From the NCBI RefSeq assembly GCF_016405145.1, contig NZ_JAEKIA010000003.1, positions 144,147-208,146 on the forward strand: DNA of 64,000 bases. Direction: 5' to 3'. Position 1 is the first letter of the stretch, and each line of letters begins with the position of its first letter. The translations under genes were made by a program, and so were the position numbers. Of the stretch, positions 7,321-15,680 are shown one piece after another. The notes under the pieces are model-generated. The model did not search any database, was not told where the DNA came from, and saw nothing but the letters and a program-made list of their open reading frames with translations. The stretch comes from Schaalia cardiffensis (GTDB taxonomy: Bacteria > Actinomycetota > Actinomycetes > Actinomycetales > Actinomycetaceae).

Positions 7321-8535
7321 CACCCACGGATCCAAGGGCATCGCGCGCAGGCGATCCATGCTGAGGGCATCGAGAAGATCTGCAGCCGTCCTCGCCCCCG
7401 ATACGCCCAAAGAATGTCCGATCCATTCGAGAACATCCGCAGGCGACCACCCCAGGGCAGCCAGATCCTCGAGGGTAACGGCTCCATCGCGCTTTGCGAG
7501 CCTCGCACCCGAGGGGGCTAGCGCGAGTGGGACGTGGACGTAAACAGGAACAGGAATCCCGAGCAGAGTCGCTAACGCCGCTTGCGCGGGGGTCTGTGAG
7601 AGAAGGTCGTCTCCTCGTACGACCTGGTCGACGCCCTGGAATCCATCGTCGACGACTGCTGCGAGGTTGTATGCGGGCACACCGTCGCTGCGCCGCACGA
7701 CGAAATGATCGACCGGGCCCGTGTACTCGCCGTGAAGCTCGTCGAACACGGTCCACCGCGATGCGGGTGCTCGGAGGCGTAGCGCGGGCAAGCGGTGCGC
7801 GGCTGCAAGTTCCGCCCTTTTCGCTTGGCGCTCGTCCTCGGAAAGATGCAAGCAGGTCCCCGGGTAGTGGCCTGGTGGGACGTGTGGAGCGGAGGCGGCT
7901 TCGCGGATGTCTTTGCGAGAGCAATAGCATTCGAAGAGCAGACCTTTCGCAGCAAGATCATCGAGTGCGGCGGTGTGCGCCTCATGCCGGGTTGATTGCA
8001 CGAGGATCTCGCCGTCCCAGTCGATCCCGATGGCATGAAGATCGGCGATCTGGCGTTCCGCGCTGCCCGAACGTACGCGATCAATGTCTTCCAGCCGCAG
8101 GACGAAGGCGCGCCCTGTGCGTCTTGCCCACACCCAGGACAAGATCGCCGTCCGCAGGTTCCCGAGGTGGAGATCTCCTGTCGGCGAGGGTGCGAAACGG
8201 CCCGTTCCCACACCTACTGACGAGGACGAGGGCGAAGGCGAGGACGAGGCCAGAGCGGAGGCTGGGAGTGAATCCTGGGAAGAGGCCGGGGCTTGGGAGG
8301 AGAGCGGAGCTGGAGAGGATACCGCGAGTGAAAGCGGGCCTGGTGGCAAAGATGAAACCGAGGAGTGACCTGGCGGTAGTGACGAGGCCGGGGGCGGAGA
8401 GAAAGTCGACTCGGCCTGTCTGCTCGCTAAGACGTGACTGTCTAAGACATGAGGCGAGCCGGAGACCTCAACGGGAGCCGCATCCGGGGAAACGGATGTT
8501 GGATGCTCAAAGTTTTCAATCGGATTCATGCTCAT
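7285..8535 (-). CDS. gluQ: Glutamyl-Q tRNA(Asp) synthetase with a long Ser/Pro-rich N-terminus
   Basis: A truncated glutamyl-tRNA synthetase paralogue that attaches glutamate to queuosine-34 of tRNA-Asp. The class I catalytic domain starts at about residue 112 (GRFAPSPTGDLHLGNLRTA, with the HIGH-like DLHLGN), has LRLEDID, a cluster of Cys/His (LFECYCSRKDI), and a KMSKS-like LAKRDGAV, and lacks an anticodon-binding domain as expected. The first about 108 residues are Ser/Pro/Ala low-complexity sequence not found in normal GluQ (about 300 residues). Start is uncertain: ATG 8535 and ATG 8529 lack a clear Shine-Dalgarno, and a GTG inside VGVGTGRF would give a normal-length enzyme. It follows the MTH1187-family gene by 36 nt. 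Confidence 0.88.
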   Translation of the reverse strand: MSMNPIENFEHPTSVSPDAAPVEVSGSPHVLDSHVLASRQAESTFSPPPASSLPPGHSSVSSLPPGPLSLAVSSPAPLSSQAPASSQDSLPASALASSSPSPSSSSVGVGTGRFAPSPTGDLHLGNLRTAILSWVWARRTGRAFVLRLEDIDRVRSGSAERQIADLHAIGIDWDGEILVQSTRHEAHTAALDDLAAKGLLFECYCSRKDIREAASAPHVPPGHYPGTCLHLSEDERQAKRAELAAAHRLPALRLRAPASRWTVFDELHGEYTGPVDHFVVRRSDGVPAYNLAAVVDDGFQGVDQVVRGDDLLSQTPAQAALATLLGIPVPVYVHVPLALAPSGARLAKRDGAVTLEDLAALGWSPADVLEWIGHSLGVSGARTAADLLDALSMDRLRAMPLDPWVVTPPTGGPQGA

Positions 8536-8571
8536 AGGACGATGCTCAAGGCAAGGAGAATAATCGTGCGA

Positions 8572-8880
8572 TCAACCGAGCTCTGCGATCGCGCTCTCGA
8601 GGCGTTCCAGTTTGCCGTGCATCTCATCGCTGCGACCCGCACGGATATCGGCCTTGATAACGAGGGAGACGCGGGGAGACACCTCGGCAACCGCGTCGGT
8701 GGCGGCTTTCACGACGGACATGACTTCATCCCATTCGCCCTCGATAGTGGTGAACATGGATGTCGTTTCGTAGGGCAGTCCCGATTCGCGCACGATCTTC
8801 ACGGCGCGGGCGACAGCCGAGGTGACGGCGCCCTCGGCGCTGGAGGTCGTGGTCGGGGCGACGGCGAAGGCGAGGAGCAT
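8572..8880 (-). CDS. MTH1187/YkoF-family thiamine-binding protein
   Basis: 102 residues beginning MLLAFAVAP. It matches the small ferredoxin-like family (UPF0045/MTH1187) by the strand MLLAFAVAPTTTS, the segment SGLPYETTSMFTTIEGEWDEVMSVV and the later SLVIKADIR. Members bind thiamine or related pyrimidines and are cytoplasmic; a catalytic role is not established. It is upstream of gluQ by 36 nt on the same strand and may share its transcript, although no functional link is obvious. Confidence 0.8.
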   Translation of the reverse strand: MLLAFAVAPTTTSSAEGAVTSAVARAVKIVRESGLPYETTSMFTTIEGEWDEVMSVVKAATDAVAEVSPRVSLVIKADIRAGRSDEMHGKLERLESAIAELG

Positions 8881-9140
8881 GTCTTCAGTCTAAAGCGGGT
8901 GCCGAAAGACGGAGGGACGGAAATGGGTGGCGTAGGCGGGGTGTCTCAAGACGGGATATGCGCAAGCGGGTGGGTGAAGACTTCTGGCGAAGCTTCGTGG
9001 CGGGCGGCGAGGGGGTCCGAAGAGGGCTATGTGCGAACGGGTGGTGAAGAGTCTGGGGCAGCAGATGAAGACCTGCTCATGAAGCATTCGAAGGTGCTGG
9101 CCGCAACTGGAGCGTTCGCAAGCGGGCAGTGTGGGCGGAA

Positions 9141-9229
9141 TGCCAGAAGAGGGAGGCGTCGGGAACGAGGCTGCTCAGATGGAAGGCCAGAAGGAGAAGG
9201 CGTCGGGAAGGGGGCTGCTCAAATGGAAG
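9141..9229. repeat. Tandem repeat, about 44 bp x 2
   Basis: Two adjacent copies share GGCGTCGGGAA and GCTGCTCARATGGAAGG. Upstream (8950-9055) the phrase GGGTGGTGAAGA recurs too. The 540-nt stretch 8881-9420 contains no gene that I can support. Confidence 0.75.
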
Positions 9230-9459
9230 GGCGCAGGGGAAGGCATTGGAAAAGAGACGATGAAGGTAAAGTGACCGAAAAGCGGACTACTCACTAAGCA
9301 GATGAGGCGCTGGCAGATAGTGCAGGAATAGCGAGGGAAAAAGGAGAGTGCGTGTCAGCAGGCGTAATGCCCAGGCTTTGCGAGGCTCGGGTGGCACGAA
9401 GGCGGACGTAGACTTCCGAGGTGAACTCTTTCGCCCACCCCTCGCCCGGAGCGAAGCGT

Positions 9460-9987
9460 GTGAAAACACGGGAAAAGTCCCTGCCGGAGTGGGTTTTCGT
9501 AGCCACAGGAGGCGCTGCGGGGGCGCTCGCACGAGCAGGCCTTGACGCGCTCGCGGAACTCTTCCCCTACTCGGGCTTCCTTGCTTCTTTCATGCTGCTC
9601 CCCTGGTCGACGCTCCTGGCGAACCTGGGCGGAGCATTCTTCCTCGGTGCTCTTTCAGCCTTCCTCACTCGCAAAACGGAGCCCACTCCACAACTTCTGC
9701 GCCTGAGACTCCTCGCGGCAACAGGATTCGCCGGAGCTTTCACAACCTATGGGACCCTCATCGCTGCCAGCGCAACGGCGATGATACGGACACCTAACGT
9801 CACCACGATCCTCAGCACCGCAGCGGCTTCTCTTCTCATGCTTCTTCTCGGCGTCATCTCAGCGGCTGGAGGCTGGAGGCTTGTGAAGAAGCTGGCGGCA
9901 GTGGCTGAGACGCGAAGGGATGGTGCAGCGAAGACAAAATCCCCCTCGAAGGACGCTGAGGTTTGCGAAACAGGGGGCTTGGAATGA
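9460..9987 (+). CDS. crcB: Fluoride ion channel CrcB/Fluc, first of a pair
   Basis: A small four-helix membrane protein that exports fluoride. Seen: GGAAGALARAGLD after the first residues, WSTLLANLGGAFFLGAL (helix 2 with the conserved Asn) and GFAGAFTTYGT, matching the family GFxGgfTTFST motif. I prefer GTG 9460 because GGAG lies 8 nt upstream; the ORF is open to GTG 9421. The C-terminal tail after helix 4 is Lys/Glu-rich. It overlaps the second crcB by an ATGA, so translation is likely coupled; paired Fluc subunits are common in Gram-positive bacteria. No fluoride riboswitch was recognised upstream. Confidence 0.9.
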   Translation: MKTREKSLPEWVFVATGGAAGALARAGLDALAELFPYSGFLASFMLLPWSTLLANLGGAFFLGALSAFLTRKTEPTPQLLRLRLLAATGFAGAFTTYGTLIAASATAMIRTPNVTTILSTAAASLLMLLLGVISAAGGWRLVKKLAAVAETRRDGAAKTKSPSKDAEVCETGGLE

Positions 9988-10586
9988 CGAGTCTGCTTGT
10001 CTGGATCGCCCTGGCCTTCGGCGGTGCTCTCGGGGCTGTGTCCCGATGGAAGTTCGACCTCGAAGTGCGCAGCCTCATTGCCCGCCGCTTCGACAAACAC
10101 TCTCAGCACAGCCCCGAAAAGCCTCTTCAATACAGTCTCGAACAACGCCCTCAACACAGCCACAAGAAACGCCTTCAACACAGGCACGAGCAACGCCCTG
10201 GCGAGAAGGGCAATCTCCCAAAGAGCCCCCTTGGGAACCCCATTCGAGAAGAACACCACCCCCACGATGGAGAGCCACAAGAAGAAACCCGAAAACCGCT
10301 ATTCGCTCCAATGCTTGGCATTGGCCTGGTCAATGTCCTCGGATCCTTCCTCCTCGGACTCCTCATCGCTGCACCAATGATTGACTCGGAGCTGAGGCTC
10401 GTCGTTTCAAGCGGATTCCTCGCAGGTTTCACAACCTTTTCCACCGCAGTCATGGACTCATGGACCTTATGGCGTTCGGGCAGACGAGCCGCATCCTTCG
10501 CCCTGCTCCTTGGCGTGTGGGCGGGTGCCCTCATCGCCCTCTTCTTCGCTTTAGCTCTTGGCAAGTTCGTCTTCTCAGCGAGCTAG
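9984..10586 (+). CDS. crcB: Fluoride ion channel CrcB/Fluc with a repeat-rich charged insertion
   Basis: The second CrcB subunit, 200 residues instead of about 125. Helix 1 (MTSLLVWIALAFGGALGAVSRW) and the distal part (GLVNVLGSFLLGLLI, GFLAGFTTFSTAVMDSW) are canonical. Between helix 1 and helix 2 sits an extra run of about 70 charged, His-rich residues built on four 8-residue repeats (QHSPEKPL, QYSLEQRP, QHSHKKRL, QHRHEQRP). The reading frame is intact, so the insertion is tolerated, presumably as an extramembrane loop. The start ATG overlaps the stop of the upstream gene. The first ion-channel helices appear complete, so I expect a functional subunit. Confidence 0.88.
   Translation: MTSLLVWIALAFGGALGAVSRWKFDLEVRSLIARRFDKHSQHSPEKPLQYSLEQRPQHSHKKRLQHRHEQRPGEKGNLPKSPLGNPIREEHHPHDGEPQEETRKPLFAPMLGIGLVNVLGSFLLGLLIAAPMIDSELRLVVSSGFLAGFTTFSTAVMDSWTLWRSGRRAASFALLLGVWAGALIALFFALALGKFVFSAS
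10104..10199. repeat. In-frame tandem repeat, 24 bp x 4, inside crcB2
   Basis: Four units of 24 bp encode the 8-residue repeats of CrcB2. Units 2-4 share CAACGCC or AACGCC ends; unit length is a multiple of 3 throughout. Confidence 0.9.
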
Positions 10587-10704
10587 CCCTGTCTCCAGGG
10601 AGCTTCTCACGTTCTCAGTGGCACACGCCTCACGGGGATGAAGCATTATCATCGCAGATCAACAGCCATTCGATTCCGAATAGTGGGGGAATGTAACACA
10701 AGAT

Positions 10705-10733
10705 TTGGGTCCCCCAAAAGAGCCCCCTATGCT
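10705..10733 (+). promoter_or_regulatory. metNIQ promoter with overlapping inverted repeat
   Basis: TTGGGT (10705-10710), 17-nt spacer, TATGCT (10728-10733). An inverted repeat TTTGGG-TCC-CCCAAA (10704-10718) covers the -35, a plausible operator for a methionine or sulfur repressor. No SAM riboswitch was recognised. Confidence 0.65.
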
Positions 10734-10800
10734 GAACTCATCCACAACAGGGTGCACAACCGCGGCCTGAGAAGCGCTAAGACACGACACGGAGGGCGTC

Positions 10801-11793
10801 ATGATCGACCTGAACGGAGTCCGTAAGGTGTACTCCGTCAAGGGCGGCAACGAAGTCGTCGCCCTCGACAATGTCACGCTCCACGTCGACCGCGGCTCCA
10901 TCCATGGCATCGTCGGACAATCCGGCGCCGGTAAATCGACCCTCATCCGCTGTCTCACCGCCCTCGAACATCCGACTGAAGGGTCGATCGTCGTCGATGG
11001 TCTTGATCTTGCACAACTACGTGGCAAGAAGCTGCGTGAAGCCCGTCGTCACATTGGCATGGTCTTCCAATCGGCGAACCTCCTCGACGGCCGCACCGCC
11101 GCCGAGAACATCGGCTATCCGCTGAAACTCGCCGGAGTGCCGAAAGCACAGGTGAAGACCCGAGTCGCCGAACTCCTCTCCCTCGTCGGCCTCGCGGGAC
11201 GCGGCAACTCCTACCCCTCACAGCTCTCCGGAGGACAGCGCCAACGCGTCGGCATCGCCCGCGCACTCGCCGACAATCCCGCCGTCCTGCTCTGCGACGA
11301 GCCGACCTCCGCCCTCGACACCGACTCCACCCGTCAGATCCTTGACCTGCTCACTCGAGTCCGCGACTCTGAAGGCGTCACCGTCCTCGTCATCACCCAC
11401 GAAATGGCCGTCGTCCGTGAAATCTGCGACTCCGTTACCCTCCTCGGGCACGGAACAATCATCCAGACCGGCGCCATTGAAGAGGTCATCGCTGACCCGA
11501 CGAGTCCCCTGTCGCGCGAACTCATTCCCGCCCCCAGCGTCGACGAGGCAGACCTGCGCGGAGACACCAGTCTCCTCGATGTCATCTTCACCTCGCACCC
11601 AGGTGTTCCCACCGGTGCGACCGTCCTCAACCTCACCTCCTCAATGGGCGCGGACGTCACAGCCGGAACCTTCGAATCCATGGGCTCCACCCAGGTCGGA
11701 AGACTCGCACTCTCAGTGCCCTCCTACCATGCACAGAAGATCATCGACAAGCTTCGTGAGCAGAACATTTACGCCGAAATGAGGTCCGCATGA
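10801..11793 (+). CDS. metN: Methionine ABC importer, ATP-binding protein MetN
   Basis: 330 residues. Walker A GQSGAGKST near residue 40, Q-loop MVFQSANLL, signature QLSGGQRQRVGIARAL, Walker B VLLCDEPTSALD and switch VLVITHEMAVV. The C-terminal about 85 residues form the NIL domain, which in the family senses intracellular methionine and inhibits transport; it begins after RELIPAPS. GGAGGG lies 5-9 nt before the ATG. metN overlaps metI by an ATGA. Together with MetI and MetQ it forms the D- and L-methionine importer at the membrane. Confidence 0.96.
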   Translation: MIDLNGVRKVYSVKGGNEVVALDNVTLHVDRGSIHGIVGQSGAGKSTLIRCLTALEHPTEGSIVVDGLDLAQLRGKKLREARRHIGMVFQSANLLDGRTAAENIGYPLKLAGVPKAQVKTRVAELLSLVGLAGRGNSYPSQLSGGQRQRVGIARALADNPAVLLCDEPTSALDTDSTRQILDLLTRVRDSEGVTVLVITHEMAVVREICDSVTLLGHGTIIQTGAIEEVIADPTSPLSRELIPAPSVDEADLRGDTSLLDVIFTSHPGVPTGATVLNLTSSMGADVTAGTFESMGSTQVGRLALSVPSYHAQKIIDKLREQNIYAEMRSA

Positions 11794-12530
11794 GCCTGAC
11801 GCTTCCCAGCCTCGCATCCGCGGCGAACCAGCTTGCACTGCTTGTCCCCACCGGGAAGAACGACCCGAAGTGGCTCGATAACCCGGCGTTGACCAAGGAA
11901 TTCATTCCCGCGACCCTCGACACCCTCGCGATGATGTTCTTCGCGACGGTATTCACGGTCCTCATCGGCCTGCCTCTCGGTCTTCTGCTCGTGCAGACCG
12001 GCAAGTCGGGCCTCACACCGAACCGCAGCATCTACCAATTCGCTTCGGCCGTCGTCAACGTCGTCCGATCCTTCCCCTTCCTCATCGGCGCTATCGTGCT
12101 CTTACCCCTGACACGCTTGATCGTTGGCACGACCCTCGGGTGGCAAGCGACCGTCGTTCCCCTCGTGATCCTCTCGGTCCCATTCTTCGCTCGACTCGTC
12201 GAATCGAACATCCTCGCCGTCGACGCAGGAAAAATCGAGGCCGCTCAGATGATGGGCGCCTCTAACCGGCAGATCCGCTGGGGCGTCCAGGTCCGTGAAG
12301 CAGCCCCCGCCCTCGTGCAGTCGATCACGACACTCGCGATCACACTCATCGGCTATTCCGCGATTGCCGGAGCGCTTGGCGGCGGTGGCCTCGGGCAGAT
12401 GGCCATGAACTACGGCTACAACCGTTTCCAAGATGACGTCATGATCGTCACGGTTCTCGCGATCATTGTCATCGTTCAGATCGTCCAGATGTTCGGAGAC
12501 ATGATTTCCCGGCTGGTGGACCACCGCTGA
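11790..12530 (+). CDS. metI: Methionine ABC importer, permease MetI
   Basis: 246 residues with about five membrane helices. The EAA cytoplasmic loop is visible at AAQMMGASNRQIRWGVQVREAAPALVQS, where MetN docks. The N-terminal hydrophilic part (about 40 residues, PTGKNDPKWLDN) precedes the first helix. The start overlaps the metN stop by 4 nt, so expression is coupled. A length of about 220-240 is usual for MetI. Confidence 0.95.
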   Translation: MSLTLPSLASAANQLALLVPTGKNDPKWLDNPALTKEFIPATLDTLAMMFFATVFTVLIGLPLGLLLVQTGKSGLTPNRSIYQFASAVVNVVRSFPFLIGAIVLLPLTRLIVGTTLGWQATVVPLVILSVPFFARLVESNILAVDAGKIEAAQMMGASNRQIRWGVQVREAAPALVQSITTLAITLIGYSAIAGALGGGGLGQMAMNYGYNRFQDDVMIVTVLAIIVIVQIVQMFGDMISRLVDHR

Positions 12531-12721
12531 GGCGACTGCCAGCCGGGTGAGATCCTGGCCCAGCACGACTATCTTCTTCCGACACTCACCCATGGACGAG
12601 GGCGAATGCCCCCGACCCGCAAAGCGGGCTACCATGCCCGCATACACAGCTTCGCCGAAGAACTGGGAACACGCCGATAGGTACTCCCGGATCAGTCGCG
12701 ACACAACGAAAGAGACCCATC

Positions 12722-13561
12722 ATGCGCAACTTCCGTCAAATCCTCGCCGCTTCTGCGGCCGCAGCCCTCGCCCTCGGCCTTTCGGCCTGCTCCTCGAACG
12801 CCGACAAGGCGGACTCCACGAACGGAGCCGACGCTTCGGGCGTCGTCACCTTGAAGGTCGGTGCCTCCCCTTCACCGCACGCGAAGATCCTCAAGTACGT
12901 TGACGAAAACCTCGCCGCCGAGGCGGGCATCGACCTCGACATCGTCGAATACACCGACTACATCCAGCCGAACGAGGCCCTCAAGTCCGGTGATCTGGAC
13001 GCGAACTTCTTCCAGACCGTCCCCTACCTCGAGCAGCAGGCCGAGGAGAACGGCTACGAGTTCACCGCGGGCAAGGGTATTCACCTTGAGCCTCTTGCAG
13101 TCTATTCCGAGAAGCTCAAGTCCCTTGATCAGCTTCCCGAGGGTGCGACCATCGGCATCATTGACGACGTCACCAATCAGTCCCGTGCACTTGCCCTTCT
13201 TGCCGAGCAGGGGCTCGTCACCCTGCCGACCGATGGTTCCGACGCCAATGTCCACACGGTCACCAAGGTGAAGAAGTTCGAGTTCAAGGAGGTCCAGGGC
13301 CCGCAGCTCGTGCGTTCCCTCGCCGATGTGGACGTCGCAATCATCAACGGCAACTTCGCACAGGAAGGGGGCCTGAGCCCCAAGGACGCGATCGTCGTCG
13401 AATCCCCTGAGAACAACCCTGCCGTGAACATCCTCGCCTGGGCGAACAACACGAAGAAGCTCGACGCCGTCAAGAAGCTTGAGGATCTGCTCCACTCCGA
13501 CCAGGTCAAGCAGTACATCGAACAGACCTGGGACGACGGCTCCGTCATCCCGGCTTTCTGA
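12722..13561 (+). CDS. metQ: Methionine-binding lipoprotein MetQ
   Basis: 279 residues of the NlpA/MetQ family, delivering methionine to MetNI. A lipoprotein signal peptide ends in LGLSAC with lipidation at Cys23. Mature sequence shows VTLKVGASPSPHAKIL, then YTDYIQPNEALKSGDLDANFFQTVPYL and later TIGIIDDVTNQSRALALL, all typical. It is 191 nt after metI, with a weak purine-rich ribosome site (GAAAGAGA). A strong terminator follows at 13762. Confidence 0.96.
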   Translation: MRNFRQILAASAAAALALGLSACSSNADKADSTNGADASGVVTLKVGASPSPHAKILKYVDENLAAEAGIDLDIVEYTDYIQPNEALKSGDLDANFFQTVPYLEQQAEENGYEFTAGKGIHLEPLAVYSEKLKSLDQLPEGATIGIIDDVTNQSRALALLAEQGLVTLPTDGSDANVHTVTKVKKFEFKEVQGPQLVRSLADVDVAIINGNFAQEGGLSPKDAIVVESPENNPAVNILAWANNTKKLDAVKKLEDLLHSDQVKQYIEQTWDDGSVIPAF

Positions 13562-13703
13562 TCGGTCGAGAGGCTTTTGATCGGCTGAGGGGATTCTGGT
13601 TGGTTAAGAGACTCTCTTGCCCCGAGTGGTGGGCGAGGGAGGTGGACGCCTTGCTTCGGTAATCTCGGGCGGCCGGAGCCTTAACTGAAGAGACTTTCAA
13701 CGG

Positions 13704-13751
13704 GCCAGGGCCTTAATGCGCCAGAGCCTCAATCCGCCGGAGCCTCAACTG
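13704..13751. repeat. Tandem repeat, 16 bp x 3
   Basis: Units 13704-13719, 13720-13735 and 13736-13751 share GCC[A/G]G[A/G]GCCT[T/C]AA. Non-coding, just ahead of the metQ terminator. Confidence 0.8.
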
Positions 13752-13761
13752 AATAAACGCC

Positions 13762-13803
13762 CCGTGGGGCCCGCTCTTTTCGGGCGGGCCCCACGGTCAT
13801 TTC
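13762..13803 (+). terminator. Terminator of the met operon
   Basis: A perfect 13-bp GC-rich stem (13762-13774 with 13784-13796), 9-nt loop, then TCATTTCG. About 200 nt after metQ. Confidence 0.85.
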
Positions 13804-13943
13804 GTGGTGAGCGTGCGACCCTTCAGTGGGAGTCTCGGCGGGAGTCTCGAAGGGGCACGGAAGGGTTTTCGGCTGTGGGCCCGGCAGTGGTGGCTTTGGT
13901 GAGGGGCTCGGTGGTGGGCTCCTCGGCTATAGGCCACTTCTTT

Positions 13944-14027
13944 GTGGAGGGTTTGACGCGTGGCGGAGGCTTTGGCTGCAAGTGGAGGGGTGATATCCCC
14001 TCCACAAGTCGTCATCCCCTCCACTTA
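13944..14027. repeat. Palindromic element P2, relative of P1
   Basis: Contains GTGGAGGGTTTGACG (13944-13958), GTGGAGGGG (13982-13990) and two copies of CCCCTCCAC (13997-14005 and 14016-14024). The 33 nt at 13995-14027 match 7029-7060 of P1 except at a few A/T positions. The inner stem here has a 6-nt loop. It ends 88 nt before the sulfurtransferase ATG. Confidence 0.8.
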
Positions 14028-14115
14028 TGTGAGGCGAGATTCTGAGGGCGTGCTGCAGAGGTTTCCCTTGTCGGATATTCGCCTGAGGACTCCGCAGCTT
14101 CGATACGGTTGCGCC

Positions 14116-15240
14116 ATGAAGAATTCCCCGTTAATCAACGCCGCTGAGCTGGCCTCCCTGTTCGAGAGCTCCGACGCCTTGACTCCAAGCAGCTCAGATC
14201 ACGACACAACAGCGGACTTCTCCGACCACTCAGCCCCGGACCACTCCTCTTCTGCTCCAGGCCCGCATAGCTCTCCCGAGCCTTTCAATGTCCCTTTCAC
14301 TGCCGACGATGCTGAGCAGAGCATCGCTCGCAATTCGACCACCCGCCCTCTCGCCCTGAATAAGTCCAAGCACACGATCGCCCGCGATCCAACCTCCCGC
14401 CCTCTTACCCCGAATAAGCTCGAGAACACGATCGCTCGCGATGTGGCCGAGCAGGTTCTCATCCTCGATGTCCGCTACCCGGGTCCAGGCTCGCTGATCA
14501 ATGGGCACCTCCAGTACCTCGAGGGGCACATCCCCTCGGCCTGCTACATCTCGATGGACGAGGCTTTGGCCGCCCCGCACATCCCCGGAGTGACGGGCCG
14601 CCACCCGCTGCCCTCCCTTGATGTCTTCGAGAAGGCGATGCGCGCAGCAGGGCTTCGTAAGGGCAGGCCGGTGGTGATCTACGACGATTGGAAGTCGATT
14701 GCGGCAGCCCGATGCTGGTGGCTGCTGCGCAATGCTGGGCACGAGAACGTTCGCGTCCTCGACGGCGGTTGGCGGGCATGGGTGGATGCAGCCCTGCCCA
14801 TCGAAACGGGAGAGGTCGCCCCCATTCCCGGGTCCTTCACAGCCGCCACCGGATTACTCCCGAGCGTTGATGCCGTGGGCGCAGCCCGGATCTCTTCAGA
14901 GGGGGTCCTCCTTGATGCTCGTCCCGCGAATCGCTTCCGCGGTGAAGACGAAACGATCGACCCGGTCGCCGGGCACATACCGGGTGCGCGCTCCTTCCCG
15001 GCCCTGAATCTCATCAACGAGGACGGCTCCTTCCTTCCCGCTCACAAGCTTCGCACGATGTTCGCCTCAGTCGGTGCGACTGACGAGGCCGAGGTCGGTG
15101 TCTACTGCGGTTCAGGGATTCAGGCCTCGCACGCCGTGCTCGCGGCAGCGGTCGCGGGTTTGAGGCTCCCGGCGCTGTACGCGGGGTCCTGGTCGGAGTG
15201 GATTGTCGATCCTTCTCACGAGGTGGAGATTGGGGCCTGA
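14116..15240 (+). CDS. 3-mercaptopyruvate/thiosulfate sulfurtransferase with an in-frame repeat insertion
   Basis: 374 residues with two rhodanese domains; family members have about 280-290. The N-terminal domain starts with PLINAAELASLF, is interrupted by about 85 low-complexity residues (including an 18-residue unit repeated twice, IARxxTxRPLxxNKxxxT), then resumes at VLILDVRYPGPG and GHIPSACYISMD. The C-terminal domain carries the catalytic loop CGSGIQAS near residue 330, whose CG[S/V]G pattern favours mercaptopyruvate as sulfur donor. Cytoplasmic. ATG 14116 is chosen because the conserved fold starts right after; the ORF is open to 13960 but that includes part of element P2. It may serve sulfur transfer for cofactors, but there is no direct evidence. 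Confidence 0.9.
   Translation: MKNSPLINAAELASLFESSDALTPSSSDHDTTADFSDHSAPDHSSSAPGPHSSPEPFNVPFTADDAEQSIARNSTTRPLALNKSKHTIARDPTSRPLTPNKLENTIARDVAEQVLILDVRYPGPGSLINGHLQYLEGHIPSACYISMDEALAAPHIPGVTGRHPLPSLDVFEKAMRAAGLRKGRPVVIYDDWKSIAAARCWWLLRNAGHENVRVLDGGWRAWVDAALPIETGEVAPIPGSFTAATGLLPSVDAVGAARISSEGVLLDARPANRFRGEDETIDPVAGHIPGARSFPALNLINEDGSFLPAHKLRTMFASVGATDEAEVGVYCGSGIQASHAVLAAAVAGLRLPALYAGSWSEWIVDPSHEVEIGA
14323..14430. repeat. In-frame tandem repeat, 54 bp x 2, inside the sulfurtransferase gene
   Basis: Units 14323-14376 and 14377-14430 each encode 18 residues; a partial third copy (ATCGCTCGCGAT) starts at 14431. The phase is preserved. Confidence 0.9.
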
Positions 15241-15680
15241 TCCCGTTGACAAGACAAAGATGTTTCAGCACATTCGGGGTGGACGCCTGCAATTGTGGGG
15301 GACCGCCATGTCGAAGCGCGTGCTCTCTTGATGGGAATTCGCGCCGATCGTGGAGCGAGCGGCGTTTCGAACCTGAGGGCATGCGCTGTGAAGCAAGCAC
15401 TTCGGGCGTGAAGAACCGTGCGGAGCGAGCCTTTTGGGTGTGAAGACGAAGAACTGCATCGAGGGGTTCATTAGCTCCAGGCTCCGAAATCGGGAGGGAG
15501 CTTCGGGCGTCGTCGTGTCGGGGTGTGCGGGCTCGGGCCTCACAGGCTCCGCAAGCACCTCAGACCGGCGCAGAGTCAGATTCGTTTACGCTACGGGCGT
15601 GGCGAAGAGTATGAGCGAATGCGGCAAGGTTCAGAATGGAGCGTTGCCAGCTGGAGAGATAATCGGCGAGGAGTGTATCC

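Noticed and set aside
8449..9297. 282-codon frame over the MTH1187 gene and the following gap
   Set aside because: Overlaps gluQ and the MTH1187 gene on the other strand; the remainder covers tandem repeats and has no motif.
9298..9459. Fluoride riboswitch before crcB
   Set aside because: I looked for the conserved crcB-motif pseudoknot and could not match it.
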